Positions 14,385-23,859 of a DNA stretch of 39,985 bases are shown piece by piece (the stretch's first letter is position 1; each line of letters begins with the position of its first letter). Location of the stretch: assembly GCA_027313145.1 (NCBI GenBank), contig DAHVEJ010000014.1, positions 1 through 39,985 on the forward strand, in the 5' to 3' direction. The notes under the pieces are model-generated. The model did no database searches and was not told the origin of the DNA. It worked only from the letters and a program-made list of their open reading frames with translations. Position numbers and translations under genes: made by a program. This stretch comes from Phycisphaerales bacterium (GTDB lineage: Bacteria > Planctomycetota > Phycisphaerae > WQYP01).

Positions 14385-15481
14385 CCGCTTACCTTCCCAC
14401 CATCGGCATAACCATGGGCGACCCCGCGGGTATCGGTGCCGAAGTTATTGTCAAGGCTTTATCCGATCCGGAAATACGCAAAATGGGCCGGTTTGTGGTA
14501 TTTGGCTTTAATGAGCTGTTGGCGTACTGCGCTGACCTTGCGGAAATTGAACCTTTCTGGTGGCGCGATCAACATGAACGCCTGCGTCCCTACGACCATG
14601 ACGTGGTGGTTCTGGATTATGACGAATTCTCCTTCCTGGGAATGGACGTGCGGGCCGCATCCAAACAGGGCGGCTTAGCGTCGATGAAATTTGTCACCGA
14701 TGCCATTGATGCGGCACGAAAAAATCAGATTGACGCCGTTGTCACCGGACCGATCTGTAAGGAAAGCTGGAAACTGGCCGGCTATACCCGATGGCCCGGC
14801 CACACGGAACTACTGGCTGAAAAAACCAACGCCCGGCGATATGCCATGATGTTTGCGGCCAATGCGCCAGCGGCGTTATCGGGCGGTGTGCCACCGGGTA
14901 CGACGGTGCCCGAATTACACAAAGGGTTGCGGGTGGTGCTGTGCACGATTCATGAAGCTCTTTTCGAGCTGCGCCATAGTTTTAAAATCGGCACGGTATT
15001 TGATCCCATTGATCTGGCGCATCAGGCACTTAAAGATTGGTTCGGTATTGAGCACCCGCGGATTGCGGTGTGCGGATTAAACCCCCACGCGAGTGAAAAT
15101 GGACAATTTGGGGATGAAGAGAAGCGGATTATTGAGCCGGCAATACTCATGGCCCGCCAACATGGTATTGACGCGCAAGGCCCCTTCAGTGCTGACACCA
15201 TTTTTTATAAAGCGGCGAAAGGCGGCTATGATCTGGTCGTGGCGATGTATCATGACCAGGGGTTGATACCAGTGAAACTGCTCGATTTTAACAACAGCGT
15301 CAATTTGACGCTGGGCCTGCCGATAATTCGAACCAGTGTGGACCATGGTACCGCGTTTGATATTGTGGGCAAAAACAAGGCTGATCCGGGCAGCATGAAA
15401 GCGGCCCTGACTATGGCGTGCCGAATTGCGGTGCAGAGCCGGAAAAGCCGGATCGAACATCGCACGCCCGATTCACAGTAA
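14381..15481 (+). CDS. pdxA: 4-hydroxythreonine-4-phosphate dehydrogenase
   Basis: NAD-dependent, metal-requiring enzyme of pyridoxal-5'-phosphate synthesis that converts 4-phosphohydroxy-L-threonine to 3-amino-2-oxopropyl phosphate. The 366 residues slightly exceed the usual 330. Signatures are GITMGDPAGIGAEVIVKAL, VTGPICKESWKLAGY with the metal-site His in WPGHTELLA, GLNPHASENG, and MYHDQGLIPVKLL followed by RTSVDHGTAFDIVGK. An insertion with a Pro- and Gly-rich segment (ALSGGVPPGTTVPELHKG) around residue 167-184 is not in the E. coli enzyme. It is translationally coupled to ribE through ATGA. Confidence 0.95.
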   Translation: MTAYLPTIGITMGDPAGIGAEVIVKALSDPEIRKMGRFVVFGFNELLAYCADLAEIEPFWWRDQHERLRPYDHDVVVLDYDEFSFLGMDVRAASKQGGLASMKFVTDAIDAARKNQIDAVVTGPICKESWKLAGYTRWPGHTELLAEKTNARRYAMMFAANAPAALSGGVPPGTTVPELHKGLRVVLCTIHEALFELRHSFKIGTVFDPIDLAHQALKDWFGIEHPRIAVCGLNPHASENGQFGDEEKRIIEPAILMARQHGIDAQGPFSADTIFYKAAKGGYDLVVAMYHDQGLIPVKLLDFNNSVNLTLGLPIIRTSVDHGTAFDIVGKNKADPGSMKAALTMACRIAVQSRKSRIEHRTPDSQ

Positions 15482-15575
15482 GGGGTGGGTGCCGGTCTAT
15501 CCATTACCCGACGGGTCACAAAAGAACGCGCCATGCACCGGCGGAGATATTTACGAAAGAACACCGGTATATTTC

Positions 15576-15580
15576 AGGAG
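15576..15580 (+). promoter_or_regulatory. Ribosome-binding site that selects a TTG start for hflX
   Basis: AGGAG lies 10 bases before the TTG at 15591. The frame is open for another 55 codons to an ATG inside pdxA (15426), but that ATG has no such site and the extra residues do not resemble HflX. Confidence 0.6.
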
Positions 15581-15590
15581 TTTTCAACGC

Positions 15591-17009
15591 TTGTCTAAAG
15601 ATCATCGCACCGAATTATCCGTCCATCGGGAAAAGGCGATTCTCGTGGGAGTTCTGCTGCCGGACTCAACGGCTGATCCGCGCGATCCGCTGGGAGAATT
15701 AGCCAGCTTGGCCGCCACCGCCGGAGCCGAGGTTATTGAACGTGTGATTCAGCAACGGCAAAGCATCGATCCCGGAACCTATATCGGCCGGGGCAAAGCG
15801 GAAGAAATCGGGCGCATGGTCAAAGCGCATGGCGCGGAGGTGGTGATATTTGACAATGACATGTCGCCCAACCAGTTGCGTGATCTGGAAAAGATTTGTG
15901 ACTGCAAAGTTCTGGATCGCAGTGAATTGATTCTCGATATTTTCGGCACACGGGCCAGAACCCATGAAGCCCAATTGCAGGTAGCGCTGGCGCAGCTGGA
16001 ATATACCTATCCGCGCCTCCGGCACATGTGGGCGCATCTGGAGCGCATCGGTTCCGGTGCCGGAGCGGGAGTCGGTGCCCGCGGCCCCGGTGAAATGCAG
16101 TTGGAAATTGACCGCCGCCTGGTGCGGGACAAAGTTTCCGATTTGAAAAAACGCATTGCCCAGGTGCAGGATCGCAAAAGCCGGGAAGTCTCTACCCGTA
16201 AAGAACAGCATTTCACGGTCAGTCTGGTGGGCTACACCAATGCCGGCAAGAGCACGATGTTCAACACGCTGACCGGAGCGGGAACATTTGTGGAAGACAA
16301 GCTTTTTGCCACGTTGGACACTAAAACGCGGCAATGGCGTTTGGCCAGCGCCCACAGCGGATTGTTGTCGGATACCGTGGGGTTTGTGCGTGATCTGCCC
16401 CACCATCTCGTGGCGTCATTCAAAGCAACTTTAGAGGAAGCCACCCACGCCGATCTGCTTCTGGTGGTTCTGGATGTGTCCCATCCCCATGCCATGCAGC
16501 AGTTGATCAGTGTGCAGAAAGTGCTGATGGACATTGGTTGCGGCAATCAACGCGCGCAGCTGCTTTTGAATAAAACCGATGCGGTTGCGTCGCCGGATGA
16601 TCTGGCATTCTGGAAGCTTAAATTTCCCAGCGCGCTACCGGTCAGCGCTAAATCCGGCGAAGGCGTCGCCCGGCTTACCGAATTGGTCCTGGGCACGATG
16701 CTTGGCGAGTTGCTGCACGCCCGAATATCGGTGCCGCTTTCGGACAGCAAGGGCATAACATTTCTGGAAAAATTTGCCACCGTGCTGGCCCGCGATTATG
16801 AAACGGTTGCCAATCGGGCGGTGCTGGAAGTACACATCAGTTCGCGTATCATGCAACAGATGTATAATCATGCCCGCCATCCGGAAATCTTGTGGCAACA
16901 GCCGATTCACAACAATAACGGCGGCAGCCACGGCCCGGCACCGCTGCTGGTTTCGCAATTATTGCCCGCGGATTTTGGTGAACCTCGCGTAGCTAAGCCA
17001 GGCATGTAA
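15591..17009 (+). CDS. hflX: Ribosome-associated GTPase HflX
   Basis: A GTPase that binds the 50S subunit and splits or rescues stalled ribosomes. From the TTG start the protein is 472 residues. The N-terminal nucleotide-binding domain has GTYIGRGKAEEI (about 62-73) and IFDNDMSPNQLRDLE. The glycine-rich linker IGSGAGAGVGARGPGE and coiled coil IDRRLVRDKVSDLKKRI lead to the G domain: G1 GYTNAGKS (214-221), G2 around ATLDTKTR, G3 DTVGF (261-265), G4 NKTD, G5 SAKSG. A C-terminal extension of about 70 residues ends in a His/Asn/Gly-rich tail (HNNNGGSHG), not seen in E. coli HflX. It lies 110 bases after pdxA. Confidence 0.94.
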   Translation: MSKDHRTELSVHREKAILVGVLLPDSTADPRDPLGELASLAATAGAEVIERVIQQRQSIDPGTYIGRGKAEEIGRMVKAHGAEVVIFDNDMSPNQLRDLEKICDCKVLDRSELILDIFGTRARTHEAQLQVALAQLEYTYPRLRHMWAHLERIGSGAGAGVGARGPGEMQLEIDRRLVRDKVSDLKKRIAQVQDRKSREVSTRKEQHFTVSLVGYTNAGKSTMFNTLTGAGTFVEDKLFATLDTKTRQWRLASAHSGLLSDTVGFVRDLPHHLVASFKATLEEATHADLLLVVLDVSHPHAMQQLISVQKVLMDIGCGNQRAQLLLNKTDAVASPDDLAFWKLKFPSALPVSAKSGEGVARLTELVLGTMLGELLHARISVPLSDSKGITFLEKFATVLARDYETVANRAVLEVHISSRIMQQMYNHARHPEILWQQPIHNNNGGSHGPAPLLVSQLLPADFGEPRVAKPGM

Positions 17010-17045
17010 AATGGCGCAGTGATTTTCAAAGGATCAGACGCAACC

Positions 17046-17375
17046 ATGGCACGATGTTTTGTCATTCATCCCGCGGACAACGTGGCCACCATGCTGGATA
17101 ACGCCGATAATGGCGCGCACGTGGAGATTCTTGGCGCGGGCGGCGGCGCTATGCTGACCGTTGGAGAGAACATGGAATTGGGGCATAAAGTCGCGGTTAT
17201 GGATATTGCTTGTGGAGCGCCGGTAATAAAATATGGTGTGGCGATAGGAACGGCCGGCAAAAATATTTTCAAGGGAAGATGGGTGCATTTGCATAATTGT
17301 ATAAGTCAATTTGATCAACGCTCTGGAACGCTGGACGTGCACACGGGGGCCGCCACGGACACACGTTATGAATAA
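17046..17375 (+). CDS. Altronate dehydratase small subunit (UxaA N-terminal SAF domain)
   Basis: A 109-residue SAF-domain protein equivalent to the N-terminal 100 residues of fused UxaA/GarD enzymes. Key features are [44 protein letters not shown] and a C-terminal HLHNC. In the family the SAF domain pairs with the catalytic domain encoded by the next gene, to which it is coupled by an 8-base overlap. I chose the ATG at 17046 (AAGGA-type site upstream) over the GTG at 17019. Together the two proteins should dehydrate D-altronate, or a related aldonate or aldarate, to 2-keto-3-deoxygluconate. Confidence 0.85.
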   Translation: MARCFVIHPADNVATMLDNADNGAHVEILGAGGGAMLTVGENMELGHKVAVMDIACGAPVIKYGVAIGTAGKNIFKGRWVHLHNCISQFDQRSGTLDVHTGAATDTRYE

Positions 17376-18582
17376 TACCTTACCGCAAACATGGCAGGGA
17401 TACCTGCGGCCGGACGGTCGCAAGGGCGTGCGAAATATTGTACTGGTGATTTACACGGTGGAATGCGCCGGCCATGTGTCTCATGCCATTGCCAAAGATC
17501 AGGAGGATGTGCATGTTATCGGCTTTCCCGGGTGTTATGACAATCAGTATGCCGTGCGTTTAATGCTGGCCCTGGCCCGGCACCCGAATGTCGGCGCGGT
17601 ATTAAGCGTGGGGCTGGGGTGCGAATATACACAACCGGAAAAAATTGCCCAGGTTGTGCGCGAAAGCGGGCGGCCGGCGGAGTGGTTTTATATTCAGGAC
17701 GCCGGGGGTACGCGCGCAGGGATTGAAAAAGGCATCCAGATTGTTACCCGCCTGCGGCAGCATATACGCAGCACCGCCCAGCGCGTGCCCATGACGTTGG
17801 CGGATTTGAGCATTGGCTGCGAATGCGGCGGATCGGACGGAACCAGCGGATTGGCGGGTAATCCAGTAGTGGGCCGGTTTTTTGATCGACTGGTGGATGC
17901 CGGCGGAAAAGCAATTTTCGAAGAAATTGTGGAAATGATCGGACTCAAGGACATCATCTTATCCCGCGCCGCTTCAACGCAGGCCCGCGGGCAGCTTGAT
18001 GAAGCTTATGAAAAAGCGGTCCGGTATTGCCAAAGCGTGCGGCAATATTCCGTATCACCCGGTAATTTCGCCGGGGGCTTAACCACCATTGAAGAAAAAA
18101 GCATGGGGGCATTCGCCAAAAGCGGTACGCGGAATATTCAAGGCGTGATAAAAGTTTCCCAAGAACCACCCGGGGCCGGCCTGTGGCTCATGGACAGCGT
18201 GCCTGATGTGCACTTTATGAGTTTTGGCTATACCAACCCCAATGATACCGAAGGCATCATGGATTTAATCAGCGCCGGCTGCCAGATCGTACTTTTTGTA
18301 ACCGGTCGCGGCAGCGTGATCGGTTCACCCATTGCGCCACTTATCAAAATTACCGGCAACAGCCACACCTTTAAGCGCATGGCGGAGGATATGGATTTTG
18401 ACGCCGGTGCCGTGCTGGATGGCCGCATGACCATGGACCAGGCGGCAGAGGCATTACAAAATTTGGTGATCAACATTGCAGGGGGCGCTTTAAGCAAACC
18501 GGAATCCCTCGGGCATCGGGAATATTTTGTCATGTACAAACATCAGGATACCCCACTTTTACAAATCGGTTGCCGGGCGTAA
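17368..18582 (+). CDS. uxaA: Altronate dehydratase large subunit (UxaA/GarD family catalytic domain)
   Basis: Iron-dependent sugar-acid dehydratase, 404 residues, matching the C-terminal 400 residues of UxaA. Visible signatures are [27 protein letters not shown], with the domain-start Arg/Asn pair, and [22 protein letters not shown], with the metal-binding Cys/Gly motif. [22 protein letters not shown] and [22 protein letters not shown] follow. Substrate could be altronate, galactarate or a related acid; genomic context with KduI and GH105 favours uronate catabolism toward KDG. The ATG at 17368 overlaps the SAF gene. Confidence 0.88.
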   Translation: MNNTLPQTWQGYLRPDGRKGVRNIVLVIYTVECAGHVSHAIAKDQEDVHVIGFPGCYDNQYAVRLMLALARHPNVGAVLSVGLGCEYTQPEKIAQVVRESGRPAEWFYIQDAGGTRAGIEKGIQIVTRLRQHIRSTAQRVPMTLADLSIGCECGGSDGTSGLAGNPVVGRFFDRLVDAGGKAIFEEIVEMIGLKDIILSRAASTQARGQLDEAYEKAVRYCQSVRQYSVSPGNFAGGLTTIEEKSMGAFAKSGTRNIQGVIKVSQEPPGAGLWLMDSVPDVHFMSFGYTNPNDTEGIMDLISAGCQIVLFVTGRGSVIGSPIAPLIKITGNSHTFKRMAEDMDFDAGAVLDGRMTMDQAAEALQNLVINIAGGALSKPESLGHREYFVMYKHQDTPLLQIGCRA

Positions 18583-18822
18583 AGGCTCATACGTTGTTCT
18601 GGGGTTTAACCGGAATGAATGTCTTATGATAAAACGCGTGGAGAATCTCGGTATGCTGCGCAAAGCTTGGCTACCGCTTACGCTTGCAGCCACGCTCGCG
18701 CCGTGGGGCTTTCATGAGGGGCTTTAATCGGCTATTATTTAGGATATGGAGGACGTATGCCCGGGCGGCCAAGGCCGACAAGCGAGGGATGGCCCGAGTT
18801 TTTGGAGCAATAGGAAAAGTCT

Positions 18823-19281
18823 ATGACGCAGGCAGATATCACAGTCGTTACCGAATCACAATTGCCGGTAATTGTTGAATTATATAATCAGGTATTCCGT
18901 CCGCCGGAAAGCGAGAATTATTTTCGTCGGCGATTTCAGGGGCGTTATAATGTTTTAGCCATGCTGGCCTCGCTGGATAACAGGCCGGTGGGATTCTGCG
19001 TAGGCTTTGAATTAAAGCCCTTAGTCTTTTACACGTGGCTATTGGGCGTGCATGGTGATTTTCGCCGAAAGAGCATCGGGCGTCAGTTGCTGGACTCGCA
19101 GTTGGAATGGGCCAAAAATCATAACTACGAATTTGCGCGCTTGGAAATTTTAAATCGCCACCGTGCCATGATGCATCTGACCGTACTGCTGGAATACGAT
19201 ATTGTCGGCACGCGCTGGGACTCTATGCACACCGACTTACTGATCCAATTTGAAAAGCCGCTGACCAATGATCTGCGCTAA
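18823..19281 (+). CDS. GNAT-family N-acetyltransferase
   Basis: A 152-residue protein with the GNAT fold. Beta-4 and the acetyl-CoA pyrophosphate loop are in LLGVHGDFRRKSIGRQLLDSQLEWA (about 73-97), which fits the usual Q/RxxGxG/A pattern loosely: RRKSIG, with Lys-Ser replacing the first Gly. The C-terminal beta strands (ARLEILNRHRAMMHLT, then YDIVGTRWDSMHTDLLIQFE) complete it. The substrate is unknown; RimI-like protein acetylation is possible but unproven. AGGAAAAG precedes the ATG. Its end overlaps the next gene by 14 bases, so they are probably co-transcribed. Confidence 0.75.
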   Translation: MTQADITVVTESQLPVIVELYNQVFRPPESENYFRRRFQGRYNVLAMLASLDNRPVGFCVGFELKPLVFYTWLLGVHGDFRRKSIGRQLLDSQLEWAKNHNYEFARLEILNRHRAMMHLTVLLEYDIVGTRWDSMHTDLLIQFEKPLTNDLR

Positions 19282-20473
19282 CCGCACGTTGTTGCCCATT
19301 GCTTCGGCCATGCTCCTGGCCACAACTTTGCGCTTACCAGCGGCCACAGTAGCGCTGCCACTGTCACACGCATACCAGCAGGTACTTAGTTCCATGCGAA
19401 GTCCCGCGGGCGGCGGCTTGCTGATCACCAGCGTGCAATTGCCGCACAATCTTACACGCCTGGGCGTGCAACCGGGAGATATTATTACACGCCTCGGTGG
19501 CACGCGTATGCGCGACTTAACAACACTAAAGGCCGTTCTGGCGGCGCACAGTAGATCCAAACAGCCCCTCTCCATGATTGTGGTTCGCGGCACGACGATT
19601 CAGCAATTTCTCGCTGATCTGCCCGCGCTTAAGACGCTGGCGAACATTGGCCTGGTCACGGTCCGCGCCGGCGCTGCGGCACCGCTCAACCCGCCCGCCA
19701 CGCCCCGTAAGGAACTGAAACTTCAGTGGTCTCGGGTGCAGACTGTTGAACCCCATGGCCGGCAGGCCGTGGGACATGACATACGGATGTTGGTTTTTTA
19801 TCACCAACTGGTGGTCGGCGCGATTCACCTCGAGATTTCCCATTTAGGCCCGTCATGGAAACTACTGTGGAATCAGGAATCTGTTTCCGGGGGACCTCTG
19901 CCCGCCATAGCTTGGCGAATTGACTTTCGCCCGGGCAATTATCAACACGCACCGGCACTTCGCATGATATCATTTACGCGCTGGTCAAAACAAGGCATTT
20001 TACGAGGCAGCCGTATCGGAAATAACATTGAAACGGTTTTTTTGCCGGCAAAGAATAAATTATCCGCCTCGCGCACCGTTCTGTCATCCGCCAGTGCCGC
20101 ACCCTTACCCCTCTTGGCGTTGCTGGCTTCCGCCATGCCGCCGCAACGCGATCGGGTGCTGCCGATTACTGATTTAGCACAGGACACATTGGAAACGCGA
20201 CTAGGATGCGTGATGACCAGCGGTCATCAGCAGCAGATTCATTTCGCCGGGGCCGACCAGCCGGTGCGGGTGATGCGCATTTTGTGGATGGATATCGTCC
20301 GCGACAAATTCTGGATTTCCCCACGCGGCGCTCTTTTGGGCATGCACTTTGGCCCGGGCTTTTCGGCTTATCGCGTGTCCGGCGCTTCTGTGGTGCGCCG
20401 TATCATTCCCAAAAGCCGGCTCATTGATATTCTGCCTGCCACAGTAAGTATCCGCCGAACTTCCGGAGAATAA
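19268..20473 (+). CDS. Secreted PDZ-domain protein of unknown function
   Basis: A 401-residue protein with an N-terminal hydrophobic signal-like stretch (about 8-30), then a single PDZ domain (about 45-110): GLLITSVQLPHNLTRLGVQPGDIITRLGGTRMRDLTTLKAVLA, with the GxxPGDII turn typical of HtrA-type PDZ domains. No protease domain precedes it. The remaining 290 residues are beta-rich, with no motif I recognise. It starts 14 bases before the GNAT stop; an internal ATG at 19310 is an alternative start closer to the hydrophobic core. It may be a periplasmic binding or adaptor protein. Confidence 0.62.
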   Translation: MICANRTLLPIASAMLLATTLRLPAATVALPLSHAYQQVLSSMRSPAGGGLLITSVQLPHNLTRLGVQPGDIITRLGGTRMRDLTTLKAVLAAHSRSKQPLSMIVVRGTTIQQFLADLPALKTLANIGLVTVRAGAAAPLNPPATPRKELKLQWSRVQTVEPHGRQAVGHDIRMLVFYHQLVVGAIHLEISHLGPSWKLLWNQESVSGGPLPAIAWRIDFRPGNYQHAPALRMISFTRWSKQGILRGSRIGNNIETVFLPAKNKLSASRTVLSSASAAPLPLLALLASAMPPQRDRVLPITDLAQDTLETRLGCVMTSGHQQQIHFAGADQPVRVMRILWMDIVRDKFWISPRGALLGMHFGPGFSAYRVSGASVVRRIIPKSRLIDILPATVSIRRTSGE

Positions 20474-20480
20474 ATTCCTC

Positions 20481-21536
20481 ATGCCGATGTTTACTTTGCT
20501 ATCTGAACCGACCGCGTACCGTCCATGCACACAAAACATGCTGGAAGACGTGGAATTTCGCAACTATTGGCTGGGACATTTTGTCGAACATTTTGAACTC
20601 ATGGCTACGCTGGCACTCCAGGTGTACGGTCCTTCCGCCGCCGCCAACATCGCCGCCGCCCGCCGGGATCTGGCGGCTGAAATGACCGCCCTGGCAGCGC
20701 AGCCGGATCGCTACGGCGAGTTGGATCTGCAAATGCTCGGCGTAGTGCGGCAGAACTGCCTTTCCCGCAACCACATCGCCGACCCTTTCCTTTTGACCAA
20801 ACAACGGGAAAATACCGCCATGCTTGCGCTTTATCCGCGAGTGGTAGCGGAAATTGATGGATATACCGATGCGGCCCAGGCGCTGCGTGTACTGGTGGAA
20901 GGGGCTTTTGCCGGAAATATTTTTGATCTCGGAGCCACTGCCACCACGAAATTGTACGCCCATGAATCCCCGGATTTTTTTAAAGTTCGGGCGTCACTGG
21001 ACGGAAAACGTCCCTGGCTTGTGGATCAACTCGACAGCTTTTCTCATCGCCTCGTGCACGGCCCTCCGTTTCACAAAGCTCTGATATTTGTGGACAACGC
21101 CGGAAGCGATTTTATTCTAGGAATGATGCCCCTGGCGCGATTTCTGGCCCAACGCGACACCCACGTGTGCATTCTGGCTAATGAATCGGCTTCGCTTAAT
21201 GATATGACCATTTTGGAAACCCGGGAACTTTTACCGCGACTGGCACAACTTGATCCGATTCTCCAGACGCTTCTGAAAACCGGCAGAATTACCGCTGAAA
21301 GCTCCGGTGGCACTACCCCGCTGATTGATCTGCGGCATGTCTCCGATGCCTGTAATCATCAGGCCGCGGATGCTGATCTGCTGATTTTTGAAGGCATGGG
21401 CCGGGCGTTGGAAAGTAATTTCAACGCATCGTTCAAGGTTGACACGGTGAAACTGTGCATGATTAAGGAGGAAATTATCGCCCAGCGGCACCATGGAAAG
21501 GTTTTTGATGTCGTATTCCGATATGATCCAAGTTAA
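20481..21536 (+). CDS. DUF89 damage-control phosphatase, PANK4 C-terminal type
   Basis: A 351-residue, metal-dependent phosphatase of the DUF89/ARMT1 superfamily. The order of motifs follows subfamily II, the C-terminal domain of human PANK4 and its plant homologues: FDLGATATTKLY, RPWLVDQLDSFSHRL, HKALIFVDNAGSDFILGMMPLARFL with the metal-site Asp-Asn, ANESASLNDMT, DLLIFEGMGRALESN and CMIKEEIIAQRHHGKVFDVVFRY. Members of that subfamily hydrolyse 4'-phosphopantetheine and its damaged forms. The same role is plausible here, since Asp, Asn and the FEGMGRA loop are kept, but it is not shown. It lies 7 bases after the PDZ gene. An in-frame ATG at 20487 is an alternative start. Confidence 0.85.
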   Translation: MPMFTLLSEPTAYRPCTQNMLEDVEFRNYWLGHFVEHFELMATLALQVYGPSAAANIAAARRDLAAEMTALAAQPDRYGELDLQMLGVVRQNCLSRNHIADPFLLTKQRENTAMLALYPRVVAEIDGYTDAAQALRVLVEGAFAGNIFDLGATATTKLYAHESPDFFKVRASLDGKRPWLVDQLDSFSHRLVHGPPFHKALIFVDNAGSDFILGMMPLARFLAQRDTHVCILANESASLNDMTILETRELLPRLAQLDPILQTLLKTGRITAESSGGTTPLIDLRHVSDACNHQAADADLLIFEGMGRALESNFNASFKVDTVKLCMIKEEIIAQRHHGKVFDVVFRYDPS

Positions 21537-21548
21537 GGAGAATATAAA

Positions 21549-22433
21549 ATGACCACAACGGTTGGCTTTATCGGCACTGGGCGCATGGGCACACCCATGA
21601 TCCAGAATTTAATGACCGCAGGCTTTTCAGTGCGCGTATATAACCGCACCGCGTCCCGCATGGGTCAAGCCGTGGCAGCCGGTGCCGTGGCATGTTCAAC
21701 CCCCGCCGAAACGGTGAGTGCCGATGGCATTGTGTTAACCATGCTGGCCGACGATGCGGCCGTGCGGACGACGATGCTGGGCGATGGGGGCATTTTGAAA
21801 AAACTCGGATCCAGAGGCATACATGTATCGATGAGTACCATCGCCCCGACCACAGCCCAGGATTTAGCAAAATTGCATTCGGAGCATGGATCAACCTATG
21901 TGGCCGCCCCGGTATTTGGGCGGCCCGATGCCGCTGCGGCGCGAAAGCTCTGGGTGTGTACCTCCGGAGACGCCGCCGCGAAAGCCCGTGTGCGACCGGT
22001 ACTCGAAGCACTGGGGCAGGGCGTGGTCGATTTTGGTGATCGGGTGGAGTCAGCTAACGTACTGAAATTATGCGGCAACTTTATGGTGGCCGCCGCGACG
22101 GAAGCCATGGGCGAGGCGTTCACGTTACTTGAGAAAGCCGGAGTTAATAAACAAGCGGCACTGGAACTGCTTTGCGGCAGCCTGTTTGCCAGCCCCATTT
22201 ACCGCAATTATGGCCAATCGATTGTAGACACCGCGCATGATCCCGCGAAGTTTATACTTCGCCTGGGATTGAAAGATATGCGGCTGGTACGAGACGCCGC
22301 CGACCACTTCGGCGTGCCGATGCCGGCGGCCGATCTGGTTTTTAATCGCCTGCAGGCGGGCGTCGCCAAAGGCCGGGGCGAGTTAGACTGGACTGGTTTG
22401 GCGCTTGGTTCCCGCGACGACGCGGGCTTGTAA
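21549..22433 (+). CDS. NAD(P)-dependent beta-hydroxyacid dehydrogenase (3-hydroxyisobutyrate dehydrogenase family)
   Basis: A 294-residue oxidoreductase, likely converting a beta-hydroxy acid or aldehyde such as succinic semialdehyde, glyoxylate or tartronate semialdehyde. The Rossmann motif GFIGTGRMGTPM (6-17) and VYNRTASR suggest NADP preference because Asn-Arg-Thr follows strand 2. The family catalytic elements are VAAPVFGRPDAA (substrate loop), KLCGNFMVAAATEAMGEAF with the catalytic Lys, and LGLKDMRLVRDAA. GLYR1/GHBDH-type sequences are closest by eye. AGGAG lies 8 bases before the ATG. It follows the DUF89 gene by 12 bases, so the two are probably co-transcribed. Confidence 0.88.
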   Translation: MTTTVGFIGTGRMGTPMIQNLMTAGFSVRVYNRTASRMGQAVAAGAVACSTPAETVSADGIVLTMLADDAAVRTTMLGDGGILKKLGSRGIHVSMSTIAPTTAQDLAKLHSEHGSTYVAAPVFGRPDAAAARKLWVCTSGDAAAKARVRPVLEALGQGVVDFGDRVESANVLKLCGNFMVAAATEAMGEAFTLLEKAGVNKQAALELLCGSLFASPIYRNYGQSIVDTAHDPAKFILRLGLKDMRLVRDAADHFGVPMPAADLVFNRLQAGVAKGRGELDWTGLALGSRDDAGL

Positions 22434-22557
22434 ATATCCCAGACGTTGGCGGGCGTCACAAGCCAACCTCTTTTCCCGCCGGGCAAAAATGCACCCTATC
22501 GCGTCCGCAAATGCACGACTCCAGATTCCAAGTTCCAGATTCCCCACGTCGGTTTAT

Positions 22558-23631
22558 TCAAACCCGGCCATATTGTCCGGGCAGATTCACGGCACCTTTT
22601 CGCCCTAATGCGGCGGCGGCATGAATCGGAAAATAGGGATCTCGAAGGGCTTGCCGGGCCATGAACACAATATCCGCTTTTTCGCTGGAAATAATTTCGG
22701 CCGCCTGCTGCGCTTCAGTAATCAAGCCGACCGCCGCGGTTGCGATTCCGACTTCCCGACGAATTGTCTGGGCGAAGGGAACTTGGAACTCCGGCCCAAC
22801 GGGGATGTGGGCCTTGGGCACCACCGCTCCGCTTGAACAATCAATTAAGTCCACTTCCGCGGCCTTAAGTTTTCGAGATAGCGCCACAGAATCTTCCAGT
22901 GTCCAACCCCCCTCCACCCAATCGACGCAGCTTAACCGCACGGCCAGCGGCAAACGCTGCGGCCACACTTTATGCACAGCCTCAATTGTTTCCATCAACA
23001 TGCGGATACGGTTATCAAAGCTTCCGCCGTACGCGTCGGTGCGTTTATTAGTCAGCGGCGATAAAAATTCATTGATCAAATAGCCATGCGCACCGTGCAA
23101 CTCTAACAGTTCATAACCCGCCTTCAGTGCGCGCATGGCCGCAGCGGCAAACGCCGCTTGAATGGCTTTAATTTCCGTAATGCCTAATTCATGCGGCATC
23201 GGAGAATGGTCGTCAAAAGGAATCGGCGACGGTGCCACAACGGTCCAGCCGCCCTCGGCCGGCAAAAGTGCTTTGCCAGGAACCGGCACGGAAAAGAGCC
23301 GCGCTGTAGAGGCCTTGCGCCCCGCGTGCGCCAGTTGAATGCCCGGCGTTCCGCCATAGGATTTAATAAAATCGGTAATCCGGGCCAGCGGTTCAATCTG
23401 TCCGTCATGCCATAGACCCGCGTCCTGCGGACTGATCCGCCCCTCCGGCGTTACCGCTGTGGCTTCCGCCACAATTAAGCCCCATCCCCCCACCGCACGA
23501 GATCCCAGATGGACAAGATGCCACGCCGTGGCACTGCCGTCCTGCGAAGAATACATGCACATGGGCGAAACACCCAGACGATTACGAATCGTGACGTCGC
23601 GTAATTTCAGTGAATCAAAAAGCTCAGGCAT
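22558..23631 (-). CDS. Old yellow enzyme family FMN oxidoreductase (YqjM/NamA type)
   Basis: A 357-residue TIM-barrel flavoenzyme that reduces activated C=C bonds using NADPH. It is of the thermophilic-like YqjM class: Cys25 and Tyr27 in SPMCMYSS, the FMN-contacting HLGSRAVGG, the LAHAGRKAS segment, the catalytic His pair in ELHGAHGYLINEFLSPLTNKRTDAYGGS, and near the C-terminus VGLITEAQQAAEII with MARQALRDPYFP. GGAG lies about 10 bases before the ATG. It is convergent with the dehydrogenase upstream on the plus strand; no terminator-grade hairpin is visible in the 124-base gap. The physiological substrate is unknown. Confidence 0.92.
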   Translation of the reverse strand: MPELFDSLKLRDVTIRNRLGVSPMCMYSSQDGSATAWHLVHLGSRAVGGWGLIVAEATAVTPEGRISPQDAGLWHDGQIEPLARITDFIKSYGGTPGIQLAHAGRKASTARLFSVPVPGKALLPAEGGWTVVAPSPIPFDDHSPMPHELGITEIKAIQAAFAAAAMRALKAGYELLELHGAHGYLINEFLSPLTNKRTDAYGGSFDNRIRMLMETIEAVHKVWPQRLPLAVRLSCVDWVEGGWTLEDSVALSRKLKAAEVDLIDCSSGAVVPKAHIPVGPEFQVPFAQTIRREVGIATAAVGLITEAQQAAEIISSEKADIVFMARQALRDPYFPIHAAAALGRKGAVNLPGQYGRV

Positions 23632-23859
23632 TACAATAACTCCAAAAACCCATCATAGCCCTCGCCGCGCACAACCCTGTCGGACACCGGCACGAGCCAT
23701 CGGCAACAGCCCACGCAAGTATAGATGGCAATCTATCAGGAAATCAAGTCGCACGCGCTGTGACACGCCACAATGAGCAAGGGTCCATACGAACTCCCCA
23801 CTGCAACGCGTAACCTGTAACTGTAACCCTCGCAAACCCCCGCCATCTCGCGACGCGCT

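Noticed and set aside
15426-15590. Upstream start of hflX at an ATG inside pdxA
   Set aside because: The extra 55 residues do not resemble HflX, and the TTG at 15591 has AGGAG at the right distance.
18627-18727. Small frame with a hydrophobic product (MIKRVENLGMLRKAWLPL onward, or from ATG 18654) between the uxaA and GNAT genes
   Set aside because: It is only 33 codons long. The hydrophobic stretch is short and no family is evident, so I cannot support it without conservation data.
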